This document shows positions 1 to 5,016 of a DNA stretch of 5,016 nucleotides, piece after piece. The stretch's first letter is position 1. Each line of letters starts with the position of its first letter. This DNA is from an uncultured Prevotella sp. (GTDB lineage Bacteria; Bacteroidota; Bacteroidia; Bacteroidales; Bacteroidaceae), in contig USJD01000240.1 in the NCBI GenBank assembly GCA_900554835.1, forward strand, positions 1 through 5,016. Reading direction: 5' to 3'. The notes under the pieces are model-generated. The model had not been told where the DNA came from, did no database searches, and saw only the letters and a program-made list of their open reading frames with translations. The translations under genes were made by a program, and so were the position numbers.

Positions 1-785
1 CAATGGGACTACCAGACCTCTATCCTACTGTAGTAACTTCAAGAGTAGATAACCAGAACCCAGAATACTGGGATTTGATGGACGGAGGAGAATATACATA
101 TAGCGGCTATTTTCCTACTCCATATTCCCCATGGGAAATGGATGTAATGGGCTGGACTGCTCCTATTGAATTAGGAGATGAAGCAAAACAAGTAAGCTTA
201 AATTCCTATGCCAGCGACAGAACTGCTTACAAGATCAATGGAGAGAATGACGAATATCTCCTTATCCAAAATATCCAGACAGATGGTTGGTGGAGGGGAA
301 TAACAAAAGCCTTCAAAACTGGTATGTTAGTTTGGCGCATCGACTACCCTTACACTACGGTCAGCCTTGACAATAGACTCAACAATGTGATAGGCAAACC
401 AAATGTCATGATTGTTCCTGCTGATGGTTATGTAATCTCTGACTACAACCATGGTGATGGCAAACAATGTACAGACGCTCAATACAAGGCAAGTCTCCAA
501 GGCGATCCATTCCCAGGTGCTACAAAAAAAACCGAACTTTTGAGTGTCAAACTCAACAACAGTACATTGGAGAAGCCTTTCTACAACATCAAGGAAACCA
601 ATGGCGTCATCACCTTCGATTATCTCAAGGACTTTGCTACAGGCATCGATAGCCCTGTCATCCAGCAGAATCAGGAGAAGGATACACGTATCTTCACCCT
701 CGATGGTCGCTACTTGGGCACAGATGTTAGTCAGCTCACCAAGGGAGTTTACATCATCGGAAAGAAGAAGGTTATCATCAAGTAA
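1..785 (+). CDS. M6-family secreted metalloprotease, C-terminal part (5' end outside window)
   Basis: This is the 3' part of a secreted zinc protease related to immune inhibitor A (peptidase M6). The frame is open to the window edge, so the ATG at position 3 is an internal codon. The visible protein opens with MGLPDLY, the stretch that directly follows the HExxH zinc motif in M6 enzymes; the zinc histidines and Glu therefore lie just upstream, unseen. Further M6 hallmarks follow: WDLMDGGEYTYSGYFPTPYS around residues 23-42, a W-x-x-D-x-x-GW motif (44-51), GMLVWRID (107-114) and VMIVPADGY (135-143). The last 32 residues (about 229-260: IFTLDGRYLG, then GVYIIGKKKVIIK) match a type A Por/T9SS C-terminal sorting domain. 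I infer export by the Sec system and then T9SS to the surface or medium. No terminator is evident after the TAA. The family call is firm; the substrate is unknown. Confidence 0.82.
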   Translation, partial: MGLPDLYPTVVTSRVDNQNPEYWDLMDGGEYTYSGYFPTPYSPWEMDVMGWTAPIELGDEAKQVSLNSYASDRTAYKINGENDEYLLIQNIQTDGWWRGITKAFKTGMLVWRIDYPYTTVSLDNRLNNVIGKPNVMIVPADGYVISDYNHGDGKQCTDAQYKASLQGDPFPGATKKTELLSVKLNNSTLEKPFYNIKETNGVITFDYLKDFATGIDSPVIQQNQEKDTRIFTLDGRYLGTDVSQLTKGVYIIGKKKVIIK

Positions 786-837
786 GACGTATATAATTCT
801 TTGCAATACATTCCAAATGAAAATAATAGCAGAATCA

Positions 838-869
838 TTTGGCTACTTGCTCAAATTATATTATCTTTG
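838..869 (+). promoter_or_regulatory. Bacteroidetes-type promoter of trmD
   Basis: TATCTTTG at 862-869 is an exact match to the Bacteroidetes -7 consensus TAnnTTTG. TTTGG at 838-842 fits the -33 element, with 19 bases between the two. Transcription should begin about 5-8 bases after the final G, at roughly 874-877. The trmD ATG is at 878, so the leader would be nearly absent. The start site is inferred from spacing, not observed. Confidence 0.72.
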
Positions 870-877
870 CATTCAAT

Positions 878-1555
878 ATGAGAATAGATATTATCACTGT
901 ATTACCGGAAATGCTGGAGGGATTCTTCAATGAGTCTATCCTGGCACGTGCACAGAAGAAGGGTCTCGCAGAGATTCATCTCCATAACTTGCGTGATTAT
1001 ACATTAGATAAATGGAAACGAGTAGATGACTATCCATACGGAGGAAGTGCCGGCATGGTGATGCAATGCGAACCTATCGACCGCTGCATTACTGCCCTCA
1101 AGGCTGAACGCGAATATGATGACGTCATCTATGTTTCTCCAGACGGAGAGACTTTCAACCAGAAGATTGCCAACGAGATGTCTATGCAAGGCAACCTCAT
1201 CATCCTCTGTGGTCACTACAAGGGTATTGACCAAAGAGTGAGAGACCATCTCATCACCCGTGAGATTTCTGTAGGTGACTACGTATTGACAGGTGGCGAA
1301 CTTGCTGCAGCCATTATCTCTGATGCAGTAATCCGTTTGGTACCAGGAGTCATCAGCGATGAGCAAAGCGCGCTCTCCGACTGTTTCCAGGACGACATTC
1401 TTGCTGCCCCTATCTATACCCGACCAGCAGACTATAAGGGGTGGAAAGTTCCAGAGATACTGCTGAGCGGAAATGAGGCTAAGATTCGCCAATGGGAATT
1501 CGATCAGGCCATGGAAAGAACCAGACGCCTGCGCCCGGATTTATTGGAAGAATAA
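878..1555 (+). CDS. trmD: tRNA (guanine-N1-)-methyltransferase TrmD
   Basis: TrmD uses S-adenosylmethionine to methylate N1 of G37 in tRNAs that read CNN/UNN-type codons, which prevents +1 frameshifting. It is a cytoplasmic homodimer of the SPOUT trefoil-knot class. The 225-residue product carries the family motifs in order: MRIDIITVLPEM at the N-terminus, YGGSAGMVM (54-62), VSPDGETF (86-93), LCGHYKGIDQR (110-120), SVGDYVLTGGEL (131-142, the knot and SAM pocket), VIRLVPGVI (151-159, with the conserved Arg153), SALSDCF (164-170, Asp168 as the likely catalytic base) and YTRPADYKGWKVPEILLSGN (180-199). The frame is open upstream to a TTG at 839, but the family N-terminus begins at the ATG at 878. 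IYTRP replaces the HYTRP of the E. coli enzyme. The gene is not embedded in the rpsP-rimM-rplS operon seen in many bacteria and has its own promoter. Confidence 0.97.
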   Translation: MRIDIITVLPEMLEGFFNESILARAQKKGLAEIHLHNLRDYTLDKWKRVDDYPYGGSAGMVMQCEPIDRCITALKAEREYDDVIYVSPDGETFNQKIANEMSMQGNLIILCGHYKGIDQRVRDHLITREISVGDYVLTGGELAAAIISDAVIRLVPGVISDEQSALSDCFQDDILAAPIYTRPADYKGWKVPEILLSGNEAKIRQWEFDQAMERTRRLRPDLLEE

Positions 1556-1597
1556 AGATTCATTGGAGCAAATCTTTCAATAAAAAAAGAACAATCT

Positions 1598-1618
1598 AAA
1601 ACAGAGTAACTCTATTTT
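1598..1618 (+). terminator. Weak terminator-like hairpin after trmD
   Basis: AGAG (1603-1606) and CTCT (1610-1613) can pair around a TAA loop. They are flanked by AAAA (1598-1601) and TTTT (1615-1618) across a C-A mismatch. It lies 42 bases after the trmD stop and has an A-tract upstream and a short T-tract downstream, as a small bidirectional terminator would. The GC core is only two pairs, so it is a weak candidate. Confidence 0.3.
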
Positions 1619-1659
1619 CTAAATAAGAGCAAAAATCGAAAAAGTAAAAGTAAATAAAA

Positions 1660-1716
1660 ACTAGAAAGTAGCGAAAAGACCAGACTACATTTCTAGTAAC
1701 TAAAAAAGAAATGGTC
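1660..1716 (+). repeat. Overlapping inverted repeats in the leader of the CD225 gene
   Basis: Structure A pairs ACTAGAAAGTAG (1660-1671) with CTACATTTCTAGT (1685-1697): twelve base pairs with one bulged A (1689) and a 13-base loop. Structure B pairs GACC (1678-1681) with GGTC (1713-1716) and ATTTC (1689-1693) with GAAAT (1708-1712). Both use ATTTC, so they exclude each other in RNA. They lie 17-73 bases before the CD225 start, in a spacer (1556-1732) that has no TAnnTTTG element on the plus strand. The spacer is otherwise A-rich and includes three copies of AAAGTA (1641, 1647, 1665). A regulatory role is only a possibility, and in AT-rich DNA part of this may be chance. Confidence 0.4.
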
Positions 1717-1732
1717 TAACTCGTACACAATT

Positions 1733-2029
1733 ATGGAACAAAACAATTTTGAACAGCAGGTCAGCACACCTATGCCTCCAAAACCAGACAACAATCTTGT
1801 ACTTGCTATCATCTGCACAATCTGCTGTTGCTTGCCACTTGGTATTGTAGGTATCGTTAAGGCAAGTAAGGTAAATGGCCTTTATTATGCAAAGCAATAT
1901 GAAGCTGCCAATTTAGCAGCACAAGAGGCTAAGAAATGGAGTCTTATCGGTATGGGTGTCGGTTTGGTTATCAACATAATCTACTGGTTAGTCTATGGTG
2001 CAACCCTCATCGCTATGCTTGGTATGTAA
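1733..2029 (+). CDS. CD225/dispanin-family small membrane protein
   Basis: This 98-residue protein matches the CD225/dispanin family (Pfam CD225), the group that includes animal IFITM proteins and many uncharacterised bacterial proteins. A polar, proline-rich N-terminus (1-19, with PMPPKPDN) precedes the first hydrophobic segment (22-42), which carries the cysteine cluster CTICCC (28-33) and then LPLGIVGIVKASKVN (34-48). This is the CD225 signature of a cysteine-rich intramembrane stretch followed by a basic loop. A cytosolic linker (43-70) contains repeated alanines and YEAAN, and a second transmembrane segment spans about 71-95. The length is typical for a single CD225 domain. The start is the first ATG of the frame and gives the expected N-terminus. 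No promoter is recognisable upstream. The 3' end overlaps the following DUF2752 gene by 35 bp, so the two are probably co-transcribed. The bacterial function is unknown; a curvature or trafficking role by analogy to IFITM would be speculation. Confidence 0.85.
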   Translation: MEQNNFEQQVSTPMPPKPDNNLVLAIICTICCCLPLGIVGIVKASKVNGLYYAKQYEAANLAAQEAKKWSLIGMGVGLVINIIYWLVYGATLIAMLGM

Positions 2030-2417
2030 ACGGTTCAAGCAAGTTGTAAAAAACAAGTACACATATTTATTAATAGTTATAGTAGCACTCAGTTTACTGT
2101 ACACCTTCAATCCAAGCAACTATTGGTTTTGGCCTAAATGCCCTTTTAAGCTGATAACCACACTTAGTTGTCCAGCATGTGGAATACAACGTTTCTTACA
2201 TGCCCTCACTAATGGAGATGTATTAAAAGCCTGCCACTATAACTATTATTTAATATACGCACTACCCTATACGCTTATCATCATAGCAACATATTATTTA
2301 CCGAATGGGAAATTAAAAGAGAAAATGACAAGTATTTTCGAAGGTAAAATTGCTGTCTGGATATACGTCTATTCTTTTTGCATCTGGTTTGTACTAAGAA
2401 ATATTCTCAACATTTAA
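1995..2417 (+). CDS. DUF2752-family membrane protein
   Basis: The 140-residue product matches DUF2752, a small integral membrane family without assigned function. Its signature is present: YTFNP (36-40), CPFKLITTLSCPACGIQRFL (49-68) and HALTNGDVLKA (69-79). Together these form a CPxCG-containing loop between transmembrane segment 1 (about 22-38) and segment 2 (about 84-102). A third segment follows (about 119-134) and the protein ends in WFVLRNILNI, as family members usually end shortly after an LRN motif, so the C-terminus looks complete. The ATG at 1995 lies inside the CD225 gene, giving a 35-bp overlap in another frame. A TTG at 2019 is a later alternative that would leave an 11-bp overlap; no ATG occurs between them and the first transmembrane segment. 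The C59-x-x-C62 pair could be redox-active or bind metal, but that is inference. Transcription probably continues from the CD225 gene. Confidence 0.8.
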   Translation: MVQPSSLCLVCKRFKQVVKNKYTYLLIVIVALSLLYTFNPSNYWFWPKCPFKLITTLSCPACGIQRFLHALTNGDVLKACHYNYYLIYALPYTLIIIATYYLPNGKLKEKMTSIFEGKIAVWIYVYSFCIWFVLRNILNI

Positions 2418-2533
2418 TGCTTAAACTCATAACCTGTGGAGGATGTGGAATCTGGTGGCTGATAGACTTGTTCCTCATCATGGGAGCAACAAGAGAGAAA
2501 AACCTCCAAAAAATATTGGGAATTTACATTTAA
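2417..2533 (+). CDS. Truncated TM2-domain protein (38 codons): gene remnant or microprotein
   Basis: A short frame starts inside the DUF2752 stop codon (TAATG, one-base overlap) and ends at the TAA at 2531. Its product reads MLKLITCGGCGIWWLIDLFL, followed by IMGATREKNLQKILGIYI. This is the second half of a TM2 domain: the turn before helix two, the GIWWLID core (11-17) with its conserved Asp, and the usual charged tail after the helix. The first half, normally a membrane helix with a G-x-H-R/x-F-Y-x-G segment, is absent. The region upstream in this frame encodes nothing like it, and the DUF2752 protein appears complete. It is therefore either the leftover of a TM2 gene that lost its front half, or a one-helix protein translated by termination-reinitiation after DUF2752. 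The TM2 identity is well supported by the sequence; whether the frame is expressed is open. Confidence 0.6.
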   Translation: MLKLITCGGCGIWWLIDLFLIMGATREKNLQKILGIYI

Positions 2534-2534
2534 A

Positions 2535-3374
2535 TCAAATAAACTCCTTACAGAAGGCTTCACCCAAAGTGAAGCCTTCTTCATATAACCGTTCCAATTT
2601 GACCGTATCCTTCTCAATACGTCCCACCTCAAGCGGACGAAGCGGGCGAATACATGTGATCTTGCCCGCAGCCTCCAGGTCATCTACAAGTTGGATTTGT
2701 TCATTATATACCTTATGACGATGACTCAGAGCAACACGAAGACGAGGATAGTTCTTATATAAATAAGGTATCTTGCGATCCTTCCCGTTATCACGCCACC
2801 CTTTGTTGCGGGTCAGTATCACCACATTATGCTCATACCCCATATCAATGGCGTGCTGAACAGGAATACTGTCGGCAATACCACCATCCAACATCGGGAT
2901 ACCATCCACATTCACAATCTTGCTGACATAAGGCAAACTGCTTGAAGCTCTGACGATATCCAGAGCACGCTGCTTGTCATGAGTTTCAGAAAGATACATG
3001 GCATGCCCCGTCAGGCAATTGGTCGTTACCATCTCAAAACCTTCCGCATGCTGGAAATAAGTATCAAAATCGAAAGGCAACAACTGGTTGGGAAATTTAT
3101 CATAAAGCAACCGGCGGTCGAAGATGCAACCTTGAGTAACCAGATGACGAAGACCGATATATTCATACCGAGCCAAGTAATCGATATTGGAAATACGGGC
3201 ACGACGGGGTTGGCGGCTGATATACGACATACCATTGCAGGCACCTGCAGAAACAGCCACCGTATAGGGGAAATACAAATCGTGTTTCATGAAGGCATCC
3301 AGTACCCCACTTGTAAACACACCACGCATTCCTCCGCCTTCTAAGACCAGTCCCATTTTTCTTTCCATTTTCAT
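2535..3374 (-). CDS. Patatin-like phospholipase family protein (YjjU type)
   Basis: This is a predicted serine lipid acyl hydrolase of the patatin fold, 279 residues from the ATG at 3374. The oxyanion-hole loop GGGMRG lies at 13-18. The nucleophile elbow is AVSAG (40-44) with Ser42, where Ala replaces the first Gly of GxSxG. The catalytic Asp is in LDGGIADSIPVQ (162-173) at Asp163, completing the Ser-Asp dyad. The C-terminal part (about 205-279, with NYPRLRVALSHRH and later LRPLEVGRIEKDTVKLERLY) resembles the helical DUF6363 extension of E. coli YjjU relatives. No signal peptide is visible, so I infer a cytoplasmic location. The frame extends back to a TTG at 3398, but an ATG at 3374 is preferred; ATGs at 3368 and 3356 are possible, the last being too close to the GGG loop. 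The TGA stop is one base from the end of the TM2 frame on the other strand. The substrate is unknown. Confidence 0.88.
   Translation of the reverse strand: MKMERKMGLVLEGGGMRGVFTSGVLDAFMKHDLYFPYTVAVSAGACNGMSYISRQPRRARISNIDYLARYEYIGLRHLVTQGCIFDRRLLYDKFPNQLLPFDFDTYFQHAEGFEMVTTNCLTGHAMYLSETHDKQRALDIVRASSSLPYVSKIVNVDGIPMLDGGIADSIPVQHAIDMGYEHNVVILTRNKGWRDNGKDRKIPYLYKNYPRLRVALSHRHKVYNEQIQLVDDLEAAGKITCIRPLRPLEVGRIEKDTVKLERLYEEGFTLGEAFCKEFI
2552..2580 (-). terminator. Perfect 12-bp hairpin inside the 3' end of the patatin gene
   Basis: AGAAGGCTTCAC (2552-2563) and GTGAAGCCTTCT (2569-2580) are exact inverted repeats around a 5-base CCAAA loop. The hairpin encodes part of the patatin C-terminus (EGFTLGEAF) and lies 15 bases before its TGA stop. 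It also sits 18 bases past the end of the TM2 frame on the plus strand, where two transcripts converge. Neither side has a proper T-tract (the minus-strand exit reads TGTAAGGAGTTTATTTG), so it may block or stabilise 3' ends without being a classic intrinsic terminator. Confidence 0.42.
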
Positions 3375-3467
3375 ACCATTTACCTGTTTTTTTATCAATT
3401 CTGCACAAAAAGTGGGCTTTTATTATTAATTATTTATAAATTCTCACTTTTTATACGATTTTGATTG

Positions 3468-3475
3468 CAAAGATA
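3468..3475 (-). promoter_or_regulatory. -7 element of the patatin gene promoter
   Basis: Read on the minus strand this is TATCTTTG, an exact TAnnTTTG match, identical to the trmD element. It would start transcription near 3460, giving a leader of about 85 bases to the ATG at 3374. No convincing -33 TTTG is visible at the expected distance. Confidence 0.5.
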
Positions 3476-3498
3476 CGCATTTTTTGGGAAATAATCAC

Positions 3499-3506
3499 TA
3501 ACTTTG
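3499..3506 (+). promoter_or_regulatory. -7 element of the pepP promoter
   Basis: TAACTTTG is an exact TAnnTTTG match, followed by C and A as in many Bacteroidetes promoters. The start site should fall near 3511-3514. That leaves a 20-24-base leader made almost wholly of A and T with no Shine-Dalgarno, typical of the phylum. The -33 region is poor. Confidence 0.6.
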
Positions 3507-3534
3507 CACCAAAATATAATAAAAATCTAAAAAT

Positions 3535-4938
3535 ATGTTTAGTAAGGACACTTACATTCAGCGCCGCCAAGAGCTCAAGAAGCTTGTAGGCGAAGGCGTA
3601 ATTTTGATTTTCGGAAATAACAACTCACCTTGTAATTTCCCTAACAATGGATACTATCCATTCCGTCAGGACTCTACTTTCCTCTATTATTTTGGACAGC
3701 AGCGCGACGGTCTGGTAGGTGTAATCGACATTGACAACGACATCGAGACATTAATCGGTGACGACATAGATATTGAAGATATCGTATGGTATGGCAGCGT
3801 GGAAAGCGTACACGACTTGGCAGAACAGGTTGGTGTCCACAACTCTGCACCTATGAAATCTCTGAAGACGATCTGCAATGATGCCATGTCTAAGAAGCGC
3901 AAGATACATTTCCTGCCTCCTTATCGCTTTGACATCAAGCTCCAGATATTCGACCTCCTCGGCATCCACCCTAACCAGCAAAAGGAAGAGGCCTCTATGG
4001 ATCTCATCAAGGCTGTGGTAAAGATGCGCTCTACCAAGACTCCTGAGGAAATCGAGGAACTGGAACGTGCTGCAGTTATTGGTTACAAGATGCATACCAC
4101 TGCCATGAAGTTGACTCGTCCAGGAGTAACAGAGAAATTTGTAGGCGGACAAGTTGACGGAATTGCCAACTCTTATGGAGCAATGGTCAGTTTCCCTACT
4201 ATCTTCAGTCAGCATGGTGAGATTATGCACGGCAATCCTTCCATGAACATTCTGGAAGCAGGCAGACTGGCTCTTTGCGATGCCGGTGCCGAGACCATCA
4301 ACAACTATTGCTCTGACAATACACGTACCATGCCTGTAAGCGGTAAGTTTACCCAGCGCCAGTTGGAAATCTACTCTATCGTTGAGGCTTGCCACGACTA
4401 TGCACTCGAAGTGGCTAAGCCTGGTGTGAAATACGCTGATGTTCACTTTGCAGTATGCCGCCTGATGTTTGACAAACTCAAGGAGTTAGGACTTGCCAAG
4501 GGTGATACAGAAGAGGCTGTCAAGGCTGGTGCTCATGCCATGTTCCTACCTCACGGATTAGGTCACATGATGGGAATGGACGTACACGATATGGAGAATT
4601 TCGACCAGATTAATGTAGGATTCGATGAGGAAGTTCGTCCTAACCTGGAACAGTTTGGTACCAACTGCCTGCGTATGGGTCGTCGTCTCGAAGAAGGTTT
4701 CGTAGTAACAGATGAACCGGGTATCTATTTCATCCCTGCCCTCATCGACGACTGGAAGGCTTCAGGTCATTGCGCAGAGTTCCTCAACTTCGACAAGCTG
4801 GAAACCTACAAGGACTTCGGAGGTATCCGTATCGAGGACGATTTACTCATCACCAAAGACGGTTGCAGATTCTTGGGCAAAGACCGCATCCCTTATCATC
4901 CAAAGGATGTAGAGGACTACATGGCAGCCAACAGATAA
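3535..4938 (+). CDS. pepP: Xaa-Pro aminopeptidase (aminopeptidase P, family M24B)
   Basis: This enzyme removes an N-terminal residue when the next residue is proline, using two metal ions (usually Mn2+). The 467-residue protein has an aminopeptidase P N-terminal domain (about 1-140, including RQDSTFLYYFG) and a pita-bread M24 catalytic domain (about 170-445). All five metal ligands are visible: Asp249 (LCDAGAE), Asp261 (CSDNTRTMP), His344 (LPHGLGHMMGMDVHD, 338-352), Glu394 (VTDEPGIYFIP) and Glu434 (GGIRIEDDLLIT). His340 and His351 fit the substrate-side histidines of E. coli PepP. There is no signal peptide, so it is probably cytoplasmic and acts in proline-peptide turnover. It is slightly longer than E. 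coli PepP (about 440). The ATG at 3535 is preceded by an A-rich leader and a -7 element. The presence of the N-terminal domain and the motif set favour PepP over prolidase (PepQ), but substrate preference between them is inferred. Confidence 0.93.
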   Translation: MFSKDTYIQRRQELKKLVGEGVILIFGNNNSPCNFPNNGYYPFRQDSTFLYYFGQQRDGLVGVIDIDNDIETLIGDDIDIEDIVWYGSVESVHDLAEQVGVHNSAPMKSLKTICNDAMSKKRKIHFLPPYRFDIKLQIFDLLGIHPNQQKEEASMDLIKAVVKMRSTKTPEEIEELERAAVIGYKMHTTAMKLTRPGVTEKFVGGQVDGIANSYGAMVSFPTIFSQHGEIMHGNPSMNILEAGRLALCDAGAETINNYCSDNTRTMPVSGKFTQRQLEIYSIVEACHDYALEVAKPGVKYADVHFAVCRLMFDKLKELGLAKGDTEEAVKAGAHAMFLPHGLGHMMGMDVHDMENFDQINVGFDEEVRPNLEQFGTNCLRMGRRLEEGFVVTDEPGIYFIPALIDDWKASGHCAEFLNFDKLETYKDFGGIRIEDDLLITKDGCRFLGKDRIPYHPKDVEDYMAANR

Positions 4939-4999
4939 GCAATTCCCTTGAAGAGAGATAAAAGAAAGAACAACATTATTAATATAAAGAGAAATTTTA

Positions 5000-5016
5000 A
5001 TGAAGAAAACATTGAT
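5000..5016 (+). CDS. Start of a further gene (MKKTL..., continues past window)
   Basis: An ATG at 5000 opens a frame reading M-K-K-T-L before the window ends. The lysines followed by hydrophobic residues suggest the start of a signal peptide, so an exported protein is likely, but five residues cannot identify it. It lies 61 bases after the pepP stop. That spacer (4939-4999) is A-rich, shows no TAnnTTTG element and no clear terminator, and so allows read-through from pepP. Confidence 0.5.

Noticed and set aside
796..803. Second promoter-like ATTCTTTG downstream of the M6 gene
   Set aside because: It lacks the TA of TAnnTTTG, and the element at 862-869 is an exact match with a proper -33 box.
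327..806. Minus-strand frame of 159 codons opposite the M6 protease
   Set aside because: It is a shadow of a well-supported coding region and its product resembles no family I recognise.
839..877. TTG at 839 as the trmD start, adding 13 residues
   Set aside because: The extension contains the promoter elements themselves and would precede the conserved TrmD N-terminus, which begins at the ATG at 878.
1004..1492. Long open frame on the minus strand across trmD (162 codons)
   Set aside because: It lies wholly inside trmD, whose motifs are unmistakable. The antisense product shows no domain pattern and there is no promoter for it.
1641..1670. AAAGTA repeats as a possible repeat array or protein-binding iterons
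   Set aside because: There are only three short copies with uneven spacing in A-rich sequence, which is not distinguishable from composition bias.
1711..1719. Minimal upstream frame ATG-GTC-TAA before the CD225 gene
   Set aside because: A start followed by one codon and a stop is expected by chance in AT-rich DNA, and nothing supports its translation.
2381..2419. Ribosomal frameshift joining DUF2752 to the TM2 frame
   Set aside because: There is no slippery heptamer, the DUF2752 C-terminus looks complete, and the TM2 frame upstream of 2417 encodes nothing TM2-like. Reinitiation at TAATG is simpler.
2443..2718. Plus-strand frame of 91 codons spanning the convergent gene ends
   Set aside because: It runs out of frame through the TM2 remnant and antisense to the patatin C-terminus, and its product is low-complexity with no motif.
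3751..4446. Long open frame on the minus strand across pepP (231 codons)
   Set aside because: It is antisense to the metal-ligand region of a clear M24 peptidase. The product looks like a random translation with no motif, so it is a coding shadow.

Overview
The window looks like a chromosomal segment of a gut or oral Bacteroidetes, most likely Prevotella or Segatella. The grounds are TAnnTTTG-type -7 promoter elements (862-869 on the plus strand, 3468-3475 on the minus strand, 3499-3506 on the plus strand), A-rich leaders without a clear Shine-Dalgarno, a secreted protein with a type IX (Por) C-terminal sorting signal, and a trmD that stands alone instead of sitting in an rpsP-rimM-trmD-rplS operon. 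The genus is an inference from style and protein similarity as I remember it; no search was run.

Layout: (1) 1-785, the 3' part of a secreted M6-family metalloprotease. (2) 786-877, a short spacer with a clear trmD promoter placed almost on top of the start codon. (3) 878-1555, trmD (tRNA m1G37 methyltransferase). (4) 1556-1732, an A-rich spacer with a weak terminator-like hairpin and a pair of overlapping, mutually exclusive inverted repeats. (5) 1733-2533, a compact run of three small membrane-protein frames: a CD225/dispanin-like protein, a DUF2752 protein overlapping it by 35 bp, and a 38-codon frame that starts inside the DUF2752 stop codon (TAATG) and reads as the second half of a TM2 domain. 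(6) 2535-3374 on the minus strand, a YjjU-type patatin-like phospholipase, converging on the membrane run with 1 bp between the stop codons. (7) 3375-3534, a divergent promoter region. (8) 3535-4938, a PepP-type Xaa-Pro aminopeptidase. (9) From 5000, the first codons of another gene (MKKTL...).

Most of the window is ordinary housekeeping and hydrolase content. The part most worth a second look is the CD225 / DUF2752 / TM2 cluster: three tiny membrane families with overlapping frames, each carrying a CxxC pair in or beside a membrane segment, one of them apparently cut in half. Its function is unknown to me. I see no rRNA, tRNA, CRISPR array, insertion sequence or integrase.
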